A stretch of 64,000 nucleotides of DNA from CAZPRW01 sp964577805 (GCA_964577805.1 CAZOAG010000002.1:124001-188000), one strand, 5' to 3'. Shown: positions 44,252 through 55,180, counted from the stretch's first letter. Program-made: numbers and translations. The notes: generated from the letters alone by a model not told the origin.

Positions 44252-45281
44252 TGTGTAACAGTTCCATTTGCGATGCTAATGGTTGTATTCCTACCTTCTG
44301 CCATCCTTTTGTTGTTAATATTCTGCCTTGTGGTGTGCGTTGCAAATATCCTTCTTTAATAAGATATGGTTCATGTACTTCTTCTAATGTTTGTAGGTCT
44401 TCTGCTACTGCAACAGCAACGGTACCAAACCCTACAGGACCACCAGAATAATGTTCTGCCATACATGTAAGAATTTTCATGTCCATTTCGTCAAGGCCAT
44501 CAATGTCAATCTCTAACATCGATAATGCTTGATGCGTGATTTCATCATTTATTACATTTTGATTTTTCTGTTGTGCAAAATCACGTACAAATCGTAATAA
44601 ATTATTTGCTATACGTGGTGTTCCTCGTGATCGCGTAGCAATTTCACGTGCGCAGTTGGAATCTATGTCAATATTTAATAACTGTGCACTTCGTTGAACG
44701 ATTAATGTGAGGTCATCATGATCATAGTAATCTAGTCGTGTTTGTAACGTAAATCTACTGCGCAATGGTGCACTCAATAATCCTGTTCGTGTAGTTGCTC
44801 CGACTAATGTAAATGGTGGAATGTTTAAACTGACACTACGGGCATTCGGTCCTTGATCGATCATAATATCTATCCGAAAATCTTCCATAGCAGAATAAAG
44901 ATATTCCTCTACGACTTTCGGTACACGATGGATTTCATCAATGAATAAAATATCACGCGGTTCTAAACTTGTCAATAGTCCTGCTAAATCTCCAGGTTTT
45001 TCAATGATTGGGCCGGAGGTTATTTTAATATTACTTCCCATTGTTTGTCCCAATATCATTGCTAGTGTTGTTTTTCCAAGTCCTGGAGGCCCACTAAGGA
45101 GAACATGATTTAATGCATCATCACGGCATTTTGCTGCTCCTGCCATAATTTTTAATCGCTCTACCGTCTTCTCTTGACCGATAAAATCAATAAATGTTGA
45201 TGGCCGTAATGATTGTTCAGATGCTTCATTTTTCGCAGCAAATGTATTGAGCGGGGAGGGATGTTCTTTTTGTTTTTTCAT
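44244..45281 (-). CDS. ruvB: Holliday junction branch-migration ATPase RuvB
   Basis: A 345-residue AAA+ ATPase. GPPGLGKTTLA (Walker A), ILFIDEIHR (Walker B), GATTRTGLLSAPLRSRF (sensor and Arg finger region) and a C-terminal winged helix (GGPVGFGTVA, RTPQGR) are all present. RuvB drives branch migration with RuvA, which is not in the window. Length is normal. It is followed by the UDG gene with an 8-bp overlap. Confidence 0.97.
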   Translation of the reverse strand: MKKQKEHPSPLNTFAAKNEASEQSLRPSTFIDFIGQEKTVERLKIMAGAAKCRDDALNHVLLSGPPGLGKTTLAMILGQTMGSNIKITSGPIIEKPGDLAGLLTSLEPRDILFIDEIHRVPKVVEEYLYSAMEDFRIDIMIDQGPNARSVSLNIPPFTLVGATTRTGLLSAPLRSRFTLQTRLDYYDHDDLTLIVQRSAQLLNIDIDSNCAREIATRSRGTPRIANNLLRFVRDFAQQKNQNVINDEITHQALSMLEIDIDGLDEMDMKILTCMAEHYSGGPVGFGTVAVAVAEDLQTLEEVHEPYLIKEGYLQRTPQGRILTTKGWQKVGIQPLASQMELLHNG

Positions 45282-45330
45282 GTTATCATTGTATTAACAA
45301 TGTTCATATTGCTTTTAATGAAATATGTAA

Positions 45331-48306
45331 TTAAAGTAAAGGATATAATAGTTCAATGAATGACGAATAATCTGGACGACCGACGGTCCCTTTTATTGTG
45401 CACCGTGGCCCTTGCATGTATTTTGCGTGTCGTGGTTTCTCGGCGATTAGTCCTAAATTATCCATTGCATGTCCTAACTCTCCTGCTACATCACAAGATA
45501 TACTAATGAATAATGGGAAACTATTAAATGACTTGTGTTTTAAATATTGAACATTTCCTATAGCATATGCATGCATTGTTGGTCCAATTATATCGCAATC
45601 TTTAATTACAAAATTCCCCTTTTCATCACGTTTTATACATATATTAATGTCGTTGTAATCAATGCTTTGAGCAGCTTGTTTTAATTGATAGATATTCGAT
45701 ACTTTGCCATTTTTTGATCCGAATAAACCATCATTAAATATCATTTTGTTGGCGATTTCTATAGTATCAATGATAGCATTTGTTTTCATGCTCATGAGAT
45801 TGAATGGCATTATCGTACCGTTATTGCATGTGATGCATATTCCACCAGCAATATTGTCCATTAGATTATTTAACGAAGTTTCATTTGCTGTGATCGATAA
45901 TTGCGCTGTTCCTGTGCCAGTGATTGCTGGCATTTTTGAAGGCAAGATTGTTGCATATAATTTTTCAATATCACGACATTCTGCAGTAGTATTAAAAGAG
46001 ATATTATATTGTTGATTACGTGATTTTTTATTTGAAATTGGTTTTACCGTTCCAAATGCATTTATTGAAGAATCCGCTATCGAAAAATTCAATAGTTTTA
46101 GTTCAATCGTATTATTATTGAGTGTTAAAAATGCATCGAAATTATTGAGTGGAATATAATCAGTTATTAATATTTTTTGTATTTTGGTGATGATTTTCCC
46201 ATCGTAACTGAATAAATTTGATGCAAAATGTTCCCATTTTGAAACAGTATTTTGATGATGGAATGTTGTAAATTTTGATGGAACATGCCGATCATGTCTG
46301 TTGGCTAATTTTACTATTGTGTGAACAATTTCTGTTATATCAGGGACAGATAAACAATCGCCTTTCAATGTTGCTGTTATATTATGCGACGTTTGATCCT
46401 GATCTTCATTCTCAGGCGCTTCAACACCGATTTCAATCGATGTGGAATGTTGTCCATCAATATTGATTGGCATGGACAAAGTATGTTCTCCGTCAGATTT
46501 TATATAATTTGCTGATAATGTGCCAGATATTGGAGCTTTCGATGTGCTAGTTTTTAACGATTTTAATCGAACGTCAGTTTTGGCATTTATATTATTCCCA
46601 CTTTGTTTATAGTCAAATTCACTAGAAAAGATTCCTGATATTATGTCCTCCCTGCAAGAACAATATGGAACGTGTGCTAGCTTGTTCAAATTACTGACAA
46701 TATATCCATTAATATTATATTTGTTATCTTTGATATTGGCCTCAAAAGTGATTGCGCCGTCAATAATAGTCGCGTCATTTGAATCATTCAATTGCATGTT
46801 ATTGATTGTGATGCCAGTGCTTTTCCCGAAAATGAACTGAGGACAGCATGAAAATTTTGTATCATGCAAATATTTGTTATTATTTATTTTTAATGATAAA
46901 TTCTTGGCGGTAAAAAGATTATCCTCTAGGGTTGTTATATACCATGTGTTGTTTTTTGATGCAATGTCGAATGTCCATGAAATATTAGTATCAGCGATTG
47001 ACGATGTCTTTAATAACACAGAAGGATTGAAATTTTCTATCATTATTTCCAGAAGAGCAGTGTTAGAATTTTTTATATTTTGAGCAAGAACAAGTCCCTG
47101 CGATTGGTTCAATATGATGATTTCTGATGGTGTAAAAAATAATATTTTAATTGCATCATCTGATGAATTTATCACTCCCTCAAGAGAATGTAGTCTAATG
47201 TTATGGTCTGATATCAAAAATGAAAGATCGCTGGAAAAGCTGATATCAGAACATATTTCTGGCACAAACATATTTATTATGTTTTTGGACAATACTGTAT
47301 TTATAGTGCATTTTGCAGCTCCTTCGAATGATTTTAAGTTTACTTCACCATCGATGTCAAAATTTGACTCTAAACGCGGTAACTCTTGTGAAGGAAACAA
47401 TGGACTTAACGTAGCAATGTCAAAATTGTGAGAACATTTCATTTTTAAGACATTGGTTGATTGCATGAAGTCTACTGCAATTGATAATAATGCTTTATTA
47501 TCTTCTATGCCATCAATTGTAATAGATAATGATTTATCTGATGTTGAGTTAGAAAATGTTAATGTGCTATTGAGTGATTTTTGTAATATGGAATGGTTAT
47601 CTAGGAGGTTGCATTGTGTTTTGAATGATAAATCATTTATTGTGCCATCTTCCGTCTGTGAGAATTGAATGATGCCATCGAATGTTGCTGAAATTGGTTG
47701 TTTGTTTTCTATTGAAATATCTGCGTCGATTGTAGCGGTTGTTTTTGTCATCGGAGCTATTGGGCCACATTCTACTGTGACATCAGCTACTAATATCTCA
47801 TTAATGTCAAAAATTCCAGTTGTTTTAATATGTTTTATTGTAATTTTTGGTGGTATTCGTGGATTGATATATTGAGCCAATAATTGACCAATCTGTTTTA
47901 AACGCAATTGTGCTTGTTCTATCTGAGTTCCAGATCTTGAATCTAGTCTTTCCGATAAAATTGTGTTGTTCGTTGATGGTTGTTCTTGAGTACTGTGATA
48001 GCTTACAACCAATCCATTTAAATCAACATCTTTGATTGTTAATGTTTTTGCGAATAATAAATCATAAAGTGACCATGAAATATTCGCGTTGTCCAATTTT
48101 ATATCTATTGTTTGTGTTGACAATGATATTTTTTTTACACTGGCAGATGGCAGTCCAATGGATATCTTGTCCAAATATACTTCATTGAAATATTTTTTTA
48201 AAAAATGCGTTATTATTCCTCGTTGGATGAATGGTGTACGAACAATGCCAGCGAATATCAACAGGATAATAAAGCATGCTAGTAATATTTTTTTTAAAAT
48301 TCTCAT
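45331..48306 (-). CDS. AsmA/TamB-like large envelope protein
   Basis: A 991-residue protein with an N-terminal membrane anchor (about residues 4-22) and a very long, beta-rich, periplasmic region of repeated short strands. The C-terminal part (VAGELGHAM, KGTVGRPDYSS) resembles the AsmA-like C-terminal domain. Such proteins bridge the periplasm and are linked to phospholipid transport to the outer membrane. It overlaps the tkt stop by 4 bp and sits 49 bp before ruvB. The exact subfamily is uncertain. Confidence 0.65.
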   Translation of the reverse strand: MRILKKILLACFIILLIFAGIVRTPFIQRGIITHFLKKYFNEVYLDKISIGLPSASVKKISLSTQTIDIKLDNANISWSLYDLLFAKTLTIKDVDLNGLVVSYHSTQEQPSTNNTILSERLDSRSGTQIEQAQLRLKQIGQLLAQYINPRIPPKITIKHIKTTGIFDINEILVADVTVECGPIAPMTKTTATIDADISIENKQPISATFDGIIQFSQTEDGTINDLSFKTQCNLLDNHSILQKSLNSTLTFSNSTSDKSLSITIDGIEDNKALLSIAVDFMQSTNVLKMKCSHNFDIATLSPLFPSQELPRLESNFDIDGEVNLKSFEGAAKCTINTVLSKNIINMFVPEICSDISFSSDLSFLISDHNIRLHSLEGVINSSDDAIKILFFTPSEIIILNQSQGLVLAQNIKNSNTALLEIMIENFNPSVLLKTSSIADTNISWTFDIASKNNTWYITTLEDNLFTAKNLSLKINNNKYLHDTKFSCCPQFIFGKSTGITINNMQLNDSNDATIIDGAITFEANIKDNKYNINGYIVSNLNKLAHVPYCSCREDIISGIFSSEFDYKQSGNNINAKTDVRLKSLKTSTSKAPISGTLSANYIKSDGEHTLSMPINIDGQHSTSIEIGVEAPENEDQDQTSHNITATLKGDCLSVPDITEIVHTIVKLANRHDRHVPSKFTTFHHQNTVSKWEHFASNLFSYDGKIITKIQKILITDYIPLNNFDAFLTLNNNTIELKLLNFSIADSSINAFGTVKPISNKKSRNQQYNISFNTTAECRDIEKLYATILPSKMPAITGTGTAQLSITANETSLNNLMDNIAGGICITCNNGTIMPFNLMSMKTNAIIDTIEIANKMIFNDGLFGSKNGKVSNIYQLKQAAQSIDYNDINICIKRDEKGNFVIKDCDIIGPTMHAYAIGNVQYLKHKSFNSFPLFISISCDVAGELGHAMDNLGLIAEKPRHAKYMQGPRCTIKGTVGRPDYSSFIELLYPLL

Positions 48307-50270
48307 GATATAGTCTGTGCTAATTTTTGATCAACTACAGTTTTTAAGTTTTCTTTTGTGATTCCAAAATGTTGCATCAAATCTTCAGGACATCCACTAA
48401 ATCCAAAGTCTTCTACACTGATGGCGGTACCATTCGTTCCTAAATACCGATACCATGGCATGGCAATACCTGCTTCTATTGATATCCTTATTATGCAATT
48501 TTTTGGTAATATTTTTTCTTTGTAGTCATCAGATTGTCGTTCAAATGCTTCCATACAAGGCATAGACACCACGCGCACATTGGGCATTTCTTTTGAGACA
48601 TCAAGTGCTATTGATAATTCACTGCCAGATGATATGATGATTGCTTTCAATGGCATTGTTTCGTGTTTGGCAATATATGCTCCATATGATACATTATTAC
48701 GTATATCTTCGTTAGGAATGTCGACATGTGGTATGTTTTGCCTGGACAATATTAATGCTGTCGGCCGATTTTTATTCTTTATTGCTAATTTTAATGCCCC
48801 AACTGTTTCTTCGTAATCAGCAGGTCGAACAACATCAATGTTAGGAATACACCGCAATGATGCTATTGTTTCTACTGGTTGGTGTGTCGGCCCATCTTCT
48901 CCAACTGCTATAGAATCATGTGTCAGCCAGAATATTGCATGCAATTTTGCCAGTGCAGCTACACGAATTGCAGCACGCATATAATCTGAAAATACTAAAA
49001 ATGTTGCTGAAATAGGAATGAATGTTCCATCATATGCAATACCATTATTAATTGCGGCCATGGCATGTTCTCTGATTCCGAAAAATATATTTTTCCCGGC
49101 TAGATTTGTATCAAAAAAATCACTACCATCCAATATATAATTATTATTCGATAAAAATAAATCTGCACTGCCAGATATTATATTGTTATTTTCATGGGCA
49201 ATATATTGTAATATTTTTCCAGCGGCAACACGCGTAGATATAGCATCATTGCATGATGGAATATTGTCCCAATTTATTTCATTTTTATCGATGCTATGAT
49301 TTTGTTTATCGAAAATATATTGGTATAAATTCTTCCATTTTAGAAATGTTTCATGACAATGTTGTCGATGGTTTTGGAAAAATTGTTTTGTCTGTCCTGA
49401 AATAAAAAATTCTGAACGTGGCAAATTTAGAGACTGTTTAGTTTCATCAATAAATTTTAACCCAGCTGTTCCATGTGCCTTGTTGGTGTTTTCAATATTA
49501 GGGATATGTTTCCCAATTATAGTTTTTGCTATGATTAATTTTGGTGATTGTTTGGTAGATTTTTTTGCTTTTTCGAATGTTTTTATGAATTTATTGATAT
49601 TATTTCCGTTGGTTTGAAACACTTCAAATCCCATTGCATGGAATTTTTTCGATATATTTTCTGATTGTGATTTTGACAGGCCAGCATCTAATGTTGTCTC
49701 ATTAGCGTCAAGAATAATAATCAAATTTTTTAATTTCCAATGTCCCGCTAGTGAACATGCCTCAATAGCGACACCTTCTTGCAAACATCCATCTCCGCAC
49801 AAACATACAACATTGTAATCAATTATTGCGGCATTTGGTTTGTTAAACTTTGTTGCATGTTTTTCTCTAACGATTGCCATTCCTACTGCATTTGCTACAC
49901 CTTGTCCGAGTGGTCCACTGGTGCATTCTATCCCTAGTTCTTTATTGAATTCTGGATGTCCATTCGTTGTGCTGCCAGTTTTGCGGAAATTTTTAATGTC
50001 ATTCAATGAAATATTGTATCCTGCTAGGTGCAACCATGTATATAAAAACATGCTGCCATGTCCTGCTGACAATACAAATCTATCGCGATTTATCCATGAT
50101 GGATTGATAGGGTCATATTTTAATAATTTTCCGAACAATGCTGCTCCGATTTCAGCACATCCCATTGGCATGCCAAGATGTCCGGAATTTGCCGTTTTTA
50201 TGGCATCTAATACAATTCCACGGGATTCATTAGCAATGTATTGCAAATTGTTATATTTAAACGGGCGCAT
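48303..50270 (-). CDS. tkt: Transketolase
   Basis: This 655-residue thiamine-diphosphate enzyme transfers two-carbon units in the pentose phosphate pathway. The TPP-binding motif starts GDGCLQEGVA and ends LIIILDAN, and the transketolase signature EDGPTHQPVE lies in the middle domain. The C-terminal domain is present. It would provide ribose phosphates and link to glycolysis. It overlaps the asmA-like gene by 4 bp. Confidence 0.96.
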   Translation of the reverse strand: MRPFKYNNLQYIANESRGIVLDAIKTANSGHLGMPMGCAEIGAALFGKLLKYDPINPSWINRDRFVLSAGHGSMFLYTWLHLAGYNISLNDIKNFRKTGSTTNGHPEFNKELGIECTSGPLGQGVANAVGMAIVREKHATKFNKPNAAIIDYNVVCLCGDGCLQEGVAIEACSLAGHWKLKNLIIILDANETTLDAGLSKSQSENISKKFHAMGFEVFQTNGNNINKFIKTFEKAKKSTKQSPKLIIAKTIIGKHIPNIENTNKAHGTAGLKFIDETKQSLNLPRSEFFISGQTKQFFQNHRQHCHETFLKWKNLYQYIFDKQNHSIDKNEINWDNIPSCNDAISTRVAAGKILQYIAHENNNIISGSADLFLSNNNYILDGSDFFDTNLAGKNIFFGIREHAMAAINNGIAYDGTFIPISATFLVFSDYMRAAIRVAALAKLHAIFWLTHDSIAVGEDGPTHQPVETIASLRCIPNIDVVRPADYEETVGALKLAIKNKNRPTALILSRQNIPHVDIPNEDIRNNVSYGAYIAKHETMPLKAIIISSGSELSIALDVSKEMPNVRVVSMPCMEAFERQSDDYKEKILPKNCIIRISIEAGIAMPWYRYLGTNGTAISVEDFGFSGCPEDLMQHFGITKENLKTVVDQKLAQTIS

Positions 50271-50349
50271 GAGAAAAACTTATATGTTATTGATTTGTAA
50301 AGAATGTTGTCATGCCTTGCTTTGGCAAGGAAAATACAAGGTGTTTTGT

Positions 50350-51297
50350 TTATTTCTTTACAAGAAACATCGTGATACAGTACGTAGCTACGAATATGAT
50401 GCCGGACAATCTAGAAAATGTTGGCCGTTTCTTGAAAATATAGTAACATAAAAATGTTATAAATAATAATGACAATGCTTCTGTTGAGAACAATGTTTTG
50501 TCGAAATTAAATGGATGAATTACTGAACATAGTCCTGCTACGCACATCAAATTAATAAGGTTTGATCCAATTATATTTCCAGAACATATTGTATGTTGTT
50601 TTCTCAATGCTGCTGTTGTCACTACAAATATTTCTGGTGCGCTCGTTCCGAATGCTAATAATGAAAATCCTATAAATGTTTTTGAAACACCTAACCAATC
50701 TGCTATTCTGCAACATGATGTTACTACAAAATGTGCTCCAAATGCCAATGATGCTGCAGAAATGATAAATAATACAGTGCTTTTTTTTATCGACCATGAT
50801 TTATTGCATGAACAAATTGTAGAACTATCGATTGATTGTTGAGATTGTCGATTATTGCATAAGGAATAAAAGATATATATTAATAGACTCGCAATAAAAG
50901 CACAGCCTTCTACACGCGTCAATTTTCCATCCCAGCAGCACATGACAAAAAATAATGTCAATAGTGCTAATAATGGCATTTCAACTTTTGACATTGTGTT
51001 ATCACATTTGAACGGTGCAATAATTCCAGCTATTCCAAGTCCTAATGTGAGGTTGGTAAAATTGCTGCCAAGAATATTCCCTATAGATATATCTGGTTGT
51101 TTCTCAATGATTCCTATTAATGCTGACATACAATCTGGTGCTGCTGTTCCGATTGATACAAGAAATACCCCTGCGAGTGCACTATTAATTTTAAATAATG
51201 ATGATAGTTGTATGGCAGCGTCGCACAATACTTTGGCCCCAAGCGTCAACATCAAAAACCCAATCAATAGCACTGAAATTGTTATAAATACAATCAC
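50350..51297 (-). CDS. CaCA-family sodium/calcium exchanger (YrbG-like)
   Basis: A 315-residue, about ten-helix membrane protein with the two inverted alpha repeats of the family. The first reads GTAAPD with GNILGSNFTNL, the second GTSAPE with GNIIGSNLINL. In repeat 1 the ion-binding Glu (PE in most members) is Asp. It would exchange Ca2+ for Na+ or H+ at the inner membrane. It lies upstream of tkt and is divergent from sufC. Confidence 0.85.
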   Translation of the reverse strand: MIVFITISVLLIGFLMLTLGAKVLCDAAIQLSSLFKINSALAGVFLVSIGTAAPDCMSALIGIIEKQPDISIGNILGSNFTNLTLGLGIAGIIAPFKCDNTMSKVEMPLLALLTLFFVMCCWDGKLTRVEGCAFIASLLIYIFYSLCNNRQSQQSIDSSTICSCNKSWSIKKSTVLFIISAASLAFGAHFVVTSCCRIADWLGVSKTFIGFSLLAFGTSAPEIFVVTTAALRKQHTICSGNIIGSNLINLMCVAGLCSVIHPFNFDKTLFSTEALSLLFITFLCYYIFKKRPTFSRLSGIIFVATYCITMFLVKK

Positions 51298-51421
51298 CTG
51301 TAAAGCGAGAATCTATAATTTTTTCTTAAAGTGCAATATTATATTATAAAGTAGTAGTTGTTGCGAGTTGCTTCCCAAAAATATTGCATTTTGGTATGAT
51401 ATCATTAGTCACCGCTTGCAA

Positions 51422-52171
51422 ATGAATGCACTTGACATTAACCATGTTACTTTAGAGGTGGCAGGTCGTGAAATATTGCATAATTTTTCGTTGAAAATTT
51501 CTTTTGGTGAAGTTCATGCTTTGGTCGGGAAGAATGGTGCTGGGAAAAGTTCATTGGCCAAATCTATTGCTGGATGTCCTGGATATAACATTCTTGATGG
51601 TGAAATAGTTTTTAATGGCAAAAACATTGTTGGGATGTCATCGGATGAAATTTCTCGTGAAGGATTTTTTTTAGCATTTCAAAATCCTGTAGAAGTTCCA
51701 GGGGTTAGTGTGGCCAATTTTATTCGTGCAGCTTTGCAAGCAAGAATGGAACCAGGAAAATCGTTTAATGCGATCGAATTTTATAAACGTCTATATGAAT
51801 ATTTAGATATGTTGAACATGGATAGAAACTTTACTGGTCGTTCGTTGAATGATGGGTTTTCAGGCGGGGAAAAGAAGCGTTGTGAAGTGTTACAAATGTT
51901 AATGTTGCAACCGAGTTTTGTTGTTCTTGATGAGACAGATAGTGGATTGGATATTGATGCATTAAAAATAGTGTCGCAAGCGATTAATTCTATGCGGAAT
52001 GATACTTTTTCTGCACTTATTATAACACATTATAATAAATTGTTGGAGTATATTCGCCCTGATAAAGTGCATGTTGTTTCTAATGGTATCATTGTTAAAA
52101 GCGGCGGTATTGAAATTATTGAACAACTGGAACGATCTGGGTATGATGGTTTTGACCATAATGATGCATAA
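51422..52171 (+). CDS. sufC: Fe-S cluster assembly ATPase SufC
   Basis: A 249-residue ABC-type ATPase of the SUF system. Walker A is GKNGAGKSS, the signature FSGGEKKRCE and Walker B VVLDETDSGLD are all SufC-like. SufC drives the SufBCD scaffold. ATG 51422 is the natural start; an upstream in-frame codon at 51368 is less likely. sufB follows 3 bp after the stop. Confidence 0.95.
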   Translation: MNALDINHVTLEVAGREILHNFSLKISFGEVHALVGKNGAGKSSLAKSIAGCPGYNILDGEIVFNGKNIVGMSSDEISREGFFLAFQNPVEVPGVSVANFIRAALQARMEPGKSFNAIEFYKRLYEYLDMLNMDRNFTGRSLNDGFSGGEKKRCEVLQMLMLQPSFVVLDETDSGLDIDALKIVSQAINSMRNDTFSALIITHYNKLLEYIRPDKVHVVSNGIIVKSGGIEIIEQLERSGYDGFDHNDA

Positions 52172-52174
52172 ATT

Positions 52175-53575
52175 ATGAACGAAAACTTACATAAATCCGT
52201 AGACGATGCGAATTTTCGTTATGATGTAGATTATAAATACGATGCCGGTGTCGGTTTAACCAGTGATACTGTAGATTACATTTCTGATGTAAAACATGAT
52301 GCTGATTGGATACGATCTTTTCGCCATGATGCATTAAGACAATTTCATAAAATATCGTTGCCATCATGGGCGATGACAGATGATATAGCATCATTAGATT
52401 ATAGTAATATTCGATATTATTTGGCAAATGATCAATTGCCAAAGACGGATTGGGATAGTGTTCCAGATAGTGTAAAAGAGACATTTGAGCGTCTTGGTGT
52501 TCCTGAAAAAGAACGTAAATTTTTAGCAGGTGTTGAGGCGCAATTTGACAGCGAAGCAGCGTATTCTCGCATGCAAGAATCTATAGGAAAGCAGGGTGTA
52601 ATCTTTGTTAATTCCACTGATGGTCTAAATAAATACGGTGATATTTTTCGAAAATATTTTTCTACTGTCGTTCCAGTAAATGATAATAAATTTAGTGCAT
52701 TAAACAGTGCAGTGTTTAGTGGTGGTAGCTTTATTTACGTTCCAAAAGGTGTAAAAGTAAAACAACCATTGCAGGCATATTTCAGAATAAATGCAGAAAA
52801 TTTTGGACAATTTGAGCGTACATTGATTGTAGCTGATGAGGGAGCAGAGGTGACATATTTGGAAGGATGTACAGCTCCGAAGTTTGAAACATCGACATTG
52901 CATGCAGCCGTTGTTGAAATTATCGCATTAAAGAATGCAAAAATACAGTATGTTACTGTGCAAAATTGGTCGAATAATGTATATAATTTGGTTACTAAAC
53001 GCGGCATGGCCTATGAAAATGCTGAAATAAAATGGATTGATTGCAATATTGGGTCCAAATGTACGATGAAATATCCTGCGATTTATTTGATGGGAGAATA
53101 TTCGCGTGGGGAAGTATTATCTATTGCTGTAGCATCTGATGGTCAGGTCCAGGATACAGGTGGAAAAATGGTCCATATGGCGAATAATACGACATCGAAT
53201 ATTGTGTCGAAATCTGTCTCGTTTGGAGGAGGCATGGCATCTTATCGTGGACTGGTTCATGTTGCTGATGGTTTGACAGGGTGTAAAAATAAAACATGTT
53301 GCGATGCATTGTTGATTAATAATAATAGTAAAACATCGACATTTCCGAAAATTAATGTAACTGGCCAAAAAAACGTTGTTGAGCATGAAGCGAGCGTGTC
53401 GAAAATCAATGATGAACAGATTTTTTATATGCAACAACGTGGTATTCAAAGGAATCATGCAATCAGTCTCAGTGTAAATGGGTTTATAAACGATCTTGTT
53501 CGTGAATTCCCAATGGAATATAGTGTAGAGATGAAACGATTGATTGAAATGCAGACAGAGAATGCTGTAGGCTGA
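52175..53575 (+). CDS. sufB: Fe-S cluster assembly protein SufB
   Basis: A 466-residue scaffold subunit. Conserved SufB stretches are FVNSTDGLNKY, GGSFIYVPKGVKV, EGCTAPKFET and SSKTSTFP-type NNSKTSTFPKINV near the C-terminus. With SufC it builds [Fe-S] clusters, needed by PFOR, IspH, the UDG and others encoded here. Neither sufD, sufS nor sufE follows; a broken autotransporter gene does. Partners must lie elsewhere or be missing. Confidence 0.95.
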   Translation: MNENLHKSVDDANFRYDVDYKYDAGVGLTSDTVDYISDVKHDADWIRSFRHDALRQFHKISLPSWAMTDDIASLDYSNIRYYLANDQLPKTDWDSVPDSVKETFERLGVPEKERKFLAGVEAQFDSEAAYSRMQESIGKQGVIFVNSTDGLNKYGDIFRKYFSTVVPVNDNKFSALNSAVFSGGSFIYVPKGVKVKQPLQAYFRINAENFGQFERTLIVADEGAEVTYLEGCTAPKFETSTLHAAVVEIIALKNAKIQYVTVQNWSNNVYNLVTKRGMAYENAEIKWIDCNIGSKCTMKYPAIYLMGEYSRGEVLSIAVASDGQVQDTGGKMVHMANNTTSNIVSKSVSFGGGMASYRGLVHVADGLTGCKNKTCCDALLINNNSKTSTFPKINVTGQKNVVEHEASVSKINDEQIFYMQQRGIQRNHAISLSVNGFINDLVREFPMEYSVEMKRLIEMQTENAVG

Positions 53576-53800
53576 AAAATTTTCTAGTTTGCTTTTTTAG
53601 ATTCGAGTCACGTTTCAATCCAGCTGTTTGATCTTTGCAAGGATATTGCGATAAAATTTTATGCCGCAAGAACTATTGCAACAAGCAATTAATTGACAGT
53701 TTGTTTGCGCTTTGTAAACTATAACAACGCGCTATGTTTACATTAAAAGCAAAAAAATAAATAAGGCATCGGGTGCAGACTAGTTCTAGCTTTTGTTTTT

Positions 53801-54493
53801 GTGTTAACAGTAGCATTTAATCTCGAACTTGGAGCGTTTCATACCGATTGCTACCAAAGATTAGAGTCGATGAATCAACTTCTGAATGTCAATGATAATA
53901 TTATAAATCGGCAGTATCGTACAGAAAGACAATTTACCAAATCTGATGTTGTTGATACGAAAGACAATTGCGTGTTTGCCATTTTTAACGGCTGGTATCA
54001 TAAATTTGATAAAGGTACGGACGAAATATGCGACAAATCAAATAATCTTGGTTTTCTTCTTGGGTATGAAAAATCTTGCAATGAAAATCTCACATTAGGT
54101 ACATTTGCTGGTTATATCAATACTTATTATAAGCAAGATGGAACGTGTCACTATGTGACAAATGACGGAGTCAGTGGATTTGGAAATATTATGCAAAACG
54201 ATGGTAATGTGTGCGGTATAATATTTGGTGTGTTCAGTCATTTTATGAAAGATTCGCTCCTTGTATCTGGCGTATTGAGTGGTAGTAGGTCTGATTATGA
54301 CCCTAACGAATCTTGTGGAGGCGATCCGTTAGTTAGCAACAGAAAAGGTTATTCTGTCGGTGGAACTGTTAATGTTTGTTATGATTTTGTAAGGAAGGCT
54401 TTGCTTTTGGCCCGTTGGTTGCAATATCATATTTTTATATTGAGCAAGATGGATATTTGTCTAAATGTAGCAGCGGGGGTTTTTACTTTGTGA
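53801..54493 (+). pseudogene. Autotransporter-like beta-barrel, upstream part of a frameshifted gene
   Basis: About 230 codons in this frame. The first 10-20 residues and the open frame just before the GTG at 53801 are hydrophobic, like a signal peptide. The body has alternating strand patterns with Gly-rich turns (NNLGFLLGYEKS, LTLGTFAGY, KGYSVGGTVNVCYDF). Near 54391-54402 the barrel pattern breaks off and continues in the next frame (FAFGPLVAISYFY), so a one-base frameshift is likely. It is a small remnant of an autotransporter or outer-membrane barrel. Confidence 0.6.
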
Positions 54494-54822
54494 TTAAAAA
54501 ACAAACTGGCAAAACGCTGATTGGAGAAGTTGGTTTGTATGGAACATTTGCTTGTTGCGCAAAAGCGATTCCTGTCACAATACATAGTTCAGTGACATTT
54601 TCTGGAAAAATTAAAAAACCAGACGCTTGTACTGTAGTTAAAGGACTAGAAATGCCGTGTAAGATGTATGTCACACATGAGCCAAGTTCATACATCAATG
54701 TTAGACTAGGTGTGACATCTGCTGTGTCGGAATCTATTGATCTTAATGCTGATGTTAAGGCTTCATTTGCAAATGATTATTACGAAATCATGGGTGCAGT
54801 TTGCATGAGCAACAATTTCTAA
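54415..54822 (+). pseudogene. Autotransporter-like beta-barrel, downstream part ending in Phe
   Basis: About 135 codons that continue the barrel in another frame after 54400. Strand-like segments (GEVGLYGTFACC, SYINVRLGVTSAV) lead to a last strand YEIMGAVCMSNNF with a terminal Phe, the signal recognised by the BAM complex. Together with the upstream part it would make a barrel of roughly 340 residues. The coding frame is broken, so it is probably not expressed unless the shift is a sequencing error. Confidence 0.6.
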
Positions 54823-55180
54823 TAAATCGTAATTTTTAAACGTTCTTGATGGGGCGTTAGCAATAATGTCCATCTTTTGTTTGAGTGTAATGAAGAATTT
54901 AAAAGCCAGTCAGCGTGTGCGGAAAGATAGTTGCATATAAATATTTACATGCAGATCATGTGATAATTGTCTCATGCCTGATCTCATGTTTTTGAGCAAT
55001 TTAGCAAAGAATAAAATTTAAGAATTTATTATTTAGCACGAAGTAAATTTGTTGCGACGTGTCTTATTTTTGTTTTTATTTGAAAATGACAACTACTTCC
55101 GCAGAAATAAATCAACAAAGATGCAAAAACCTGTGCACAGATATAAAAATTAAATAGATGTGTCGTCGACCGGATTGTCT
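54823..55180. other. Intergenic region between the autotransporter remnant and fabF
   Basis: About 360 bp between two converging genes. It is AT-rich and no gene, RNA or clear terminator is recognised. Confidence 0.55.

Noticed and set aside
49840..50451. 203-codon plus-strand ORF over the 5' end of tkt
   Set aside because: It is antisense to transketolase and has no family features.
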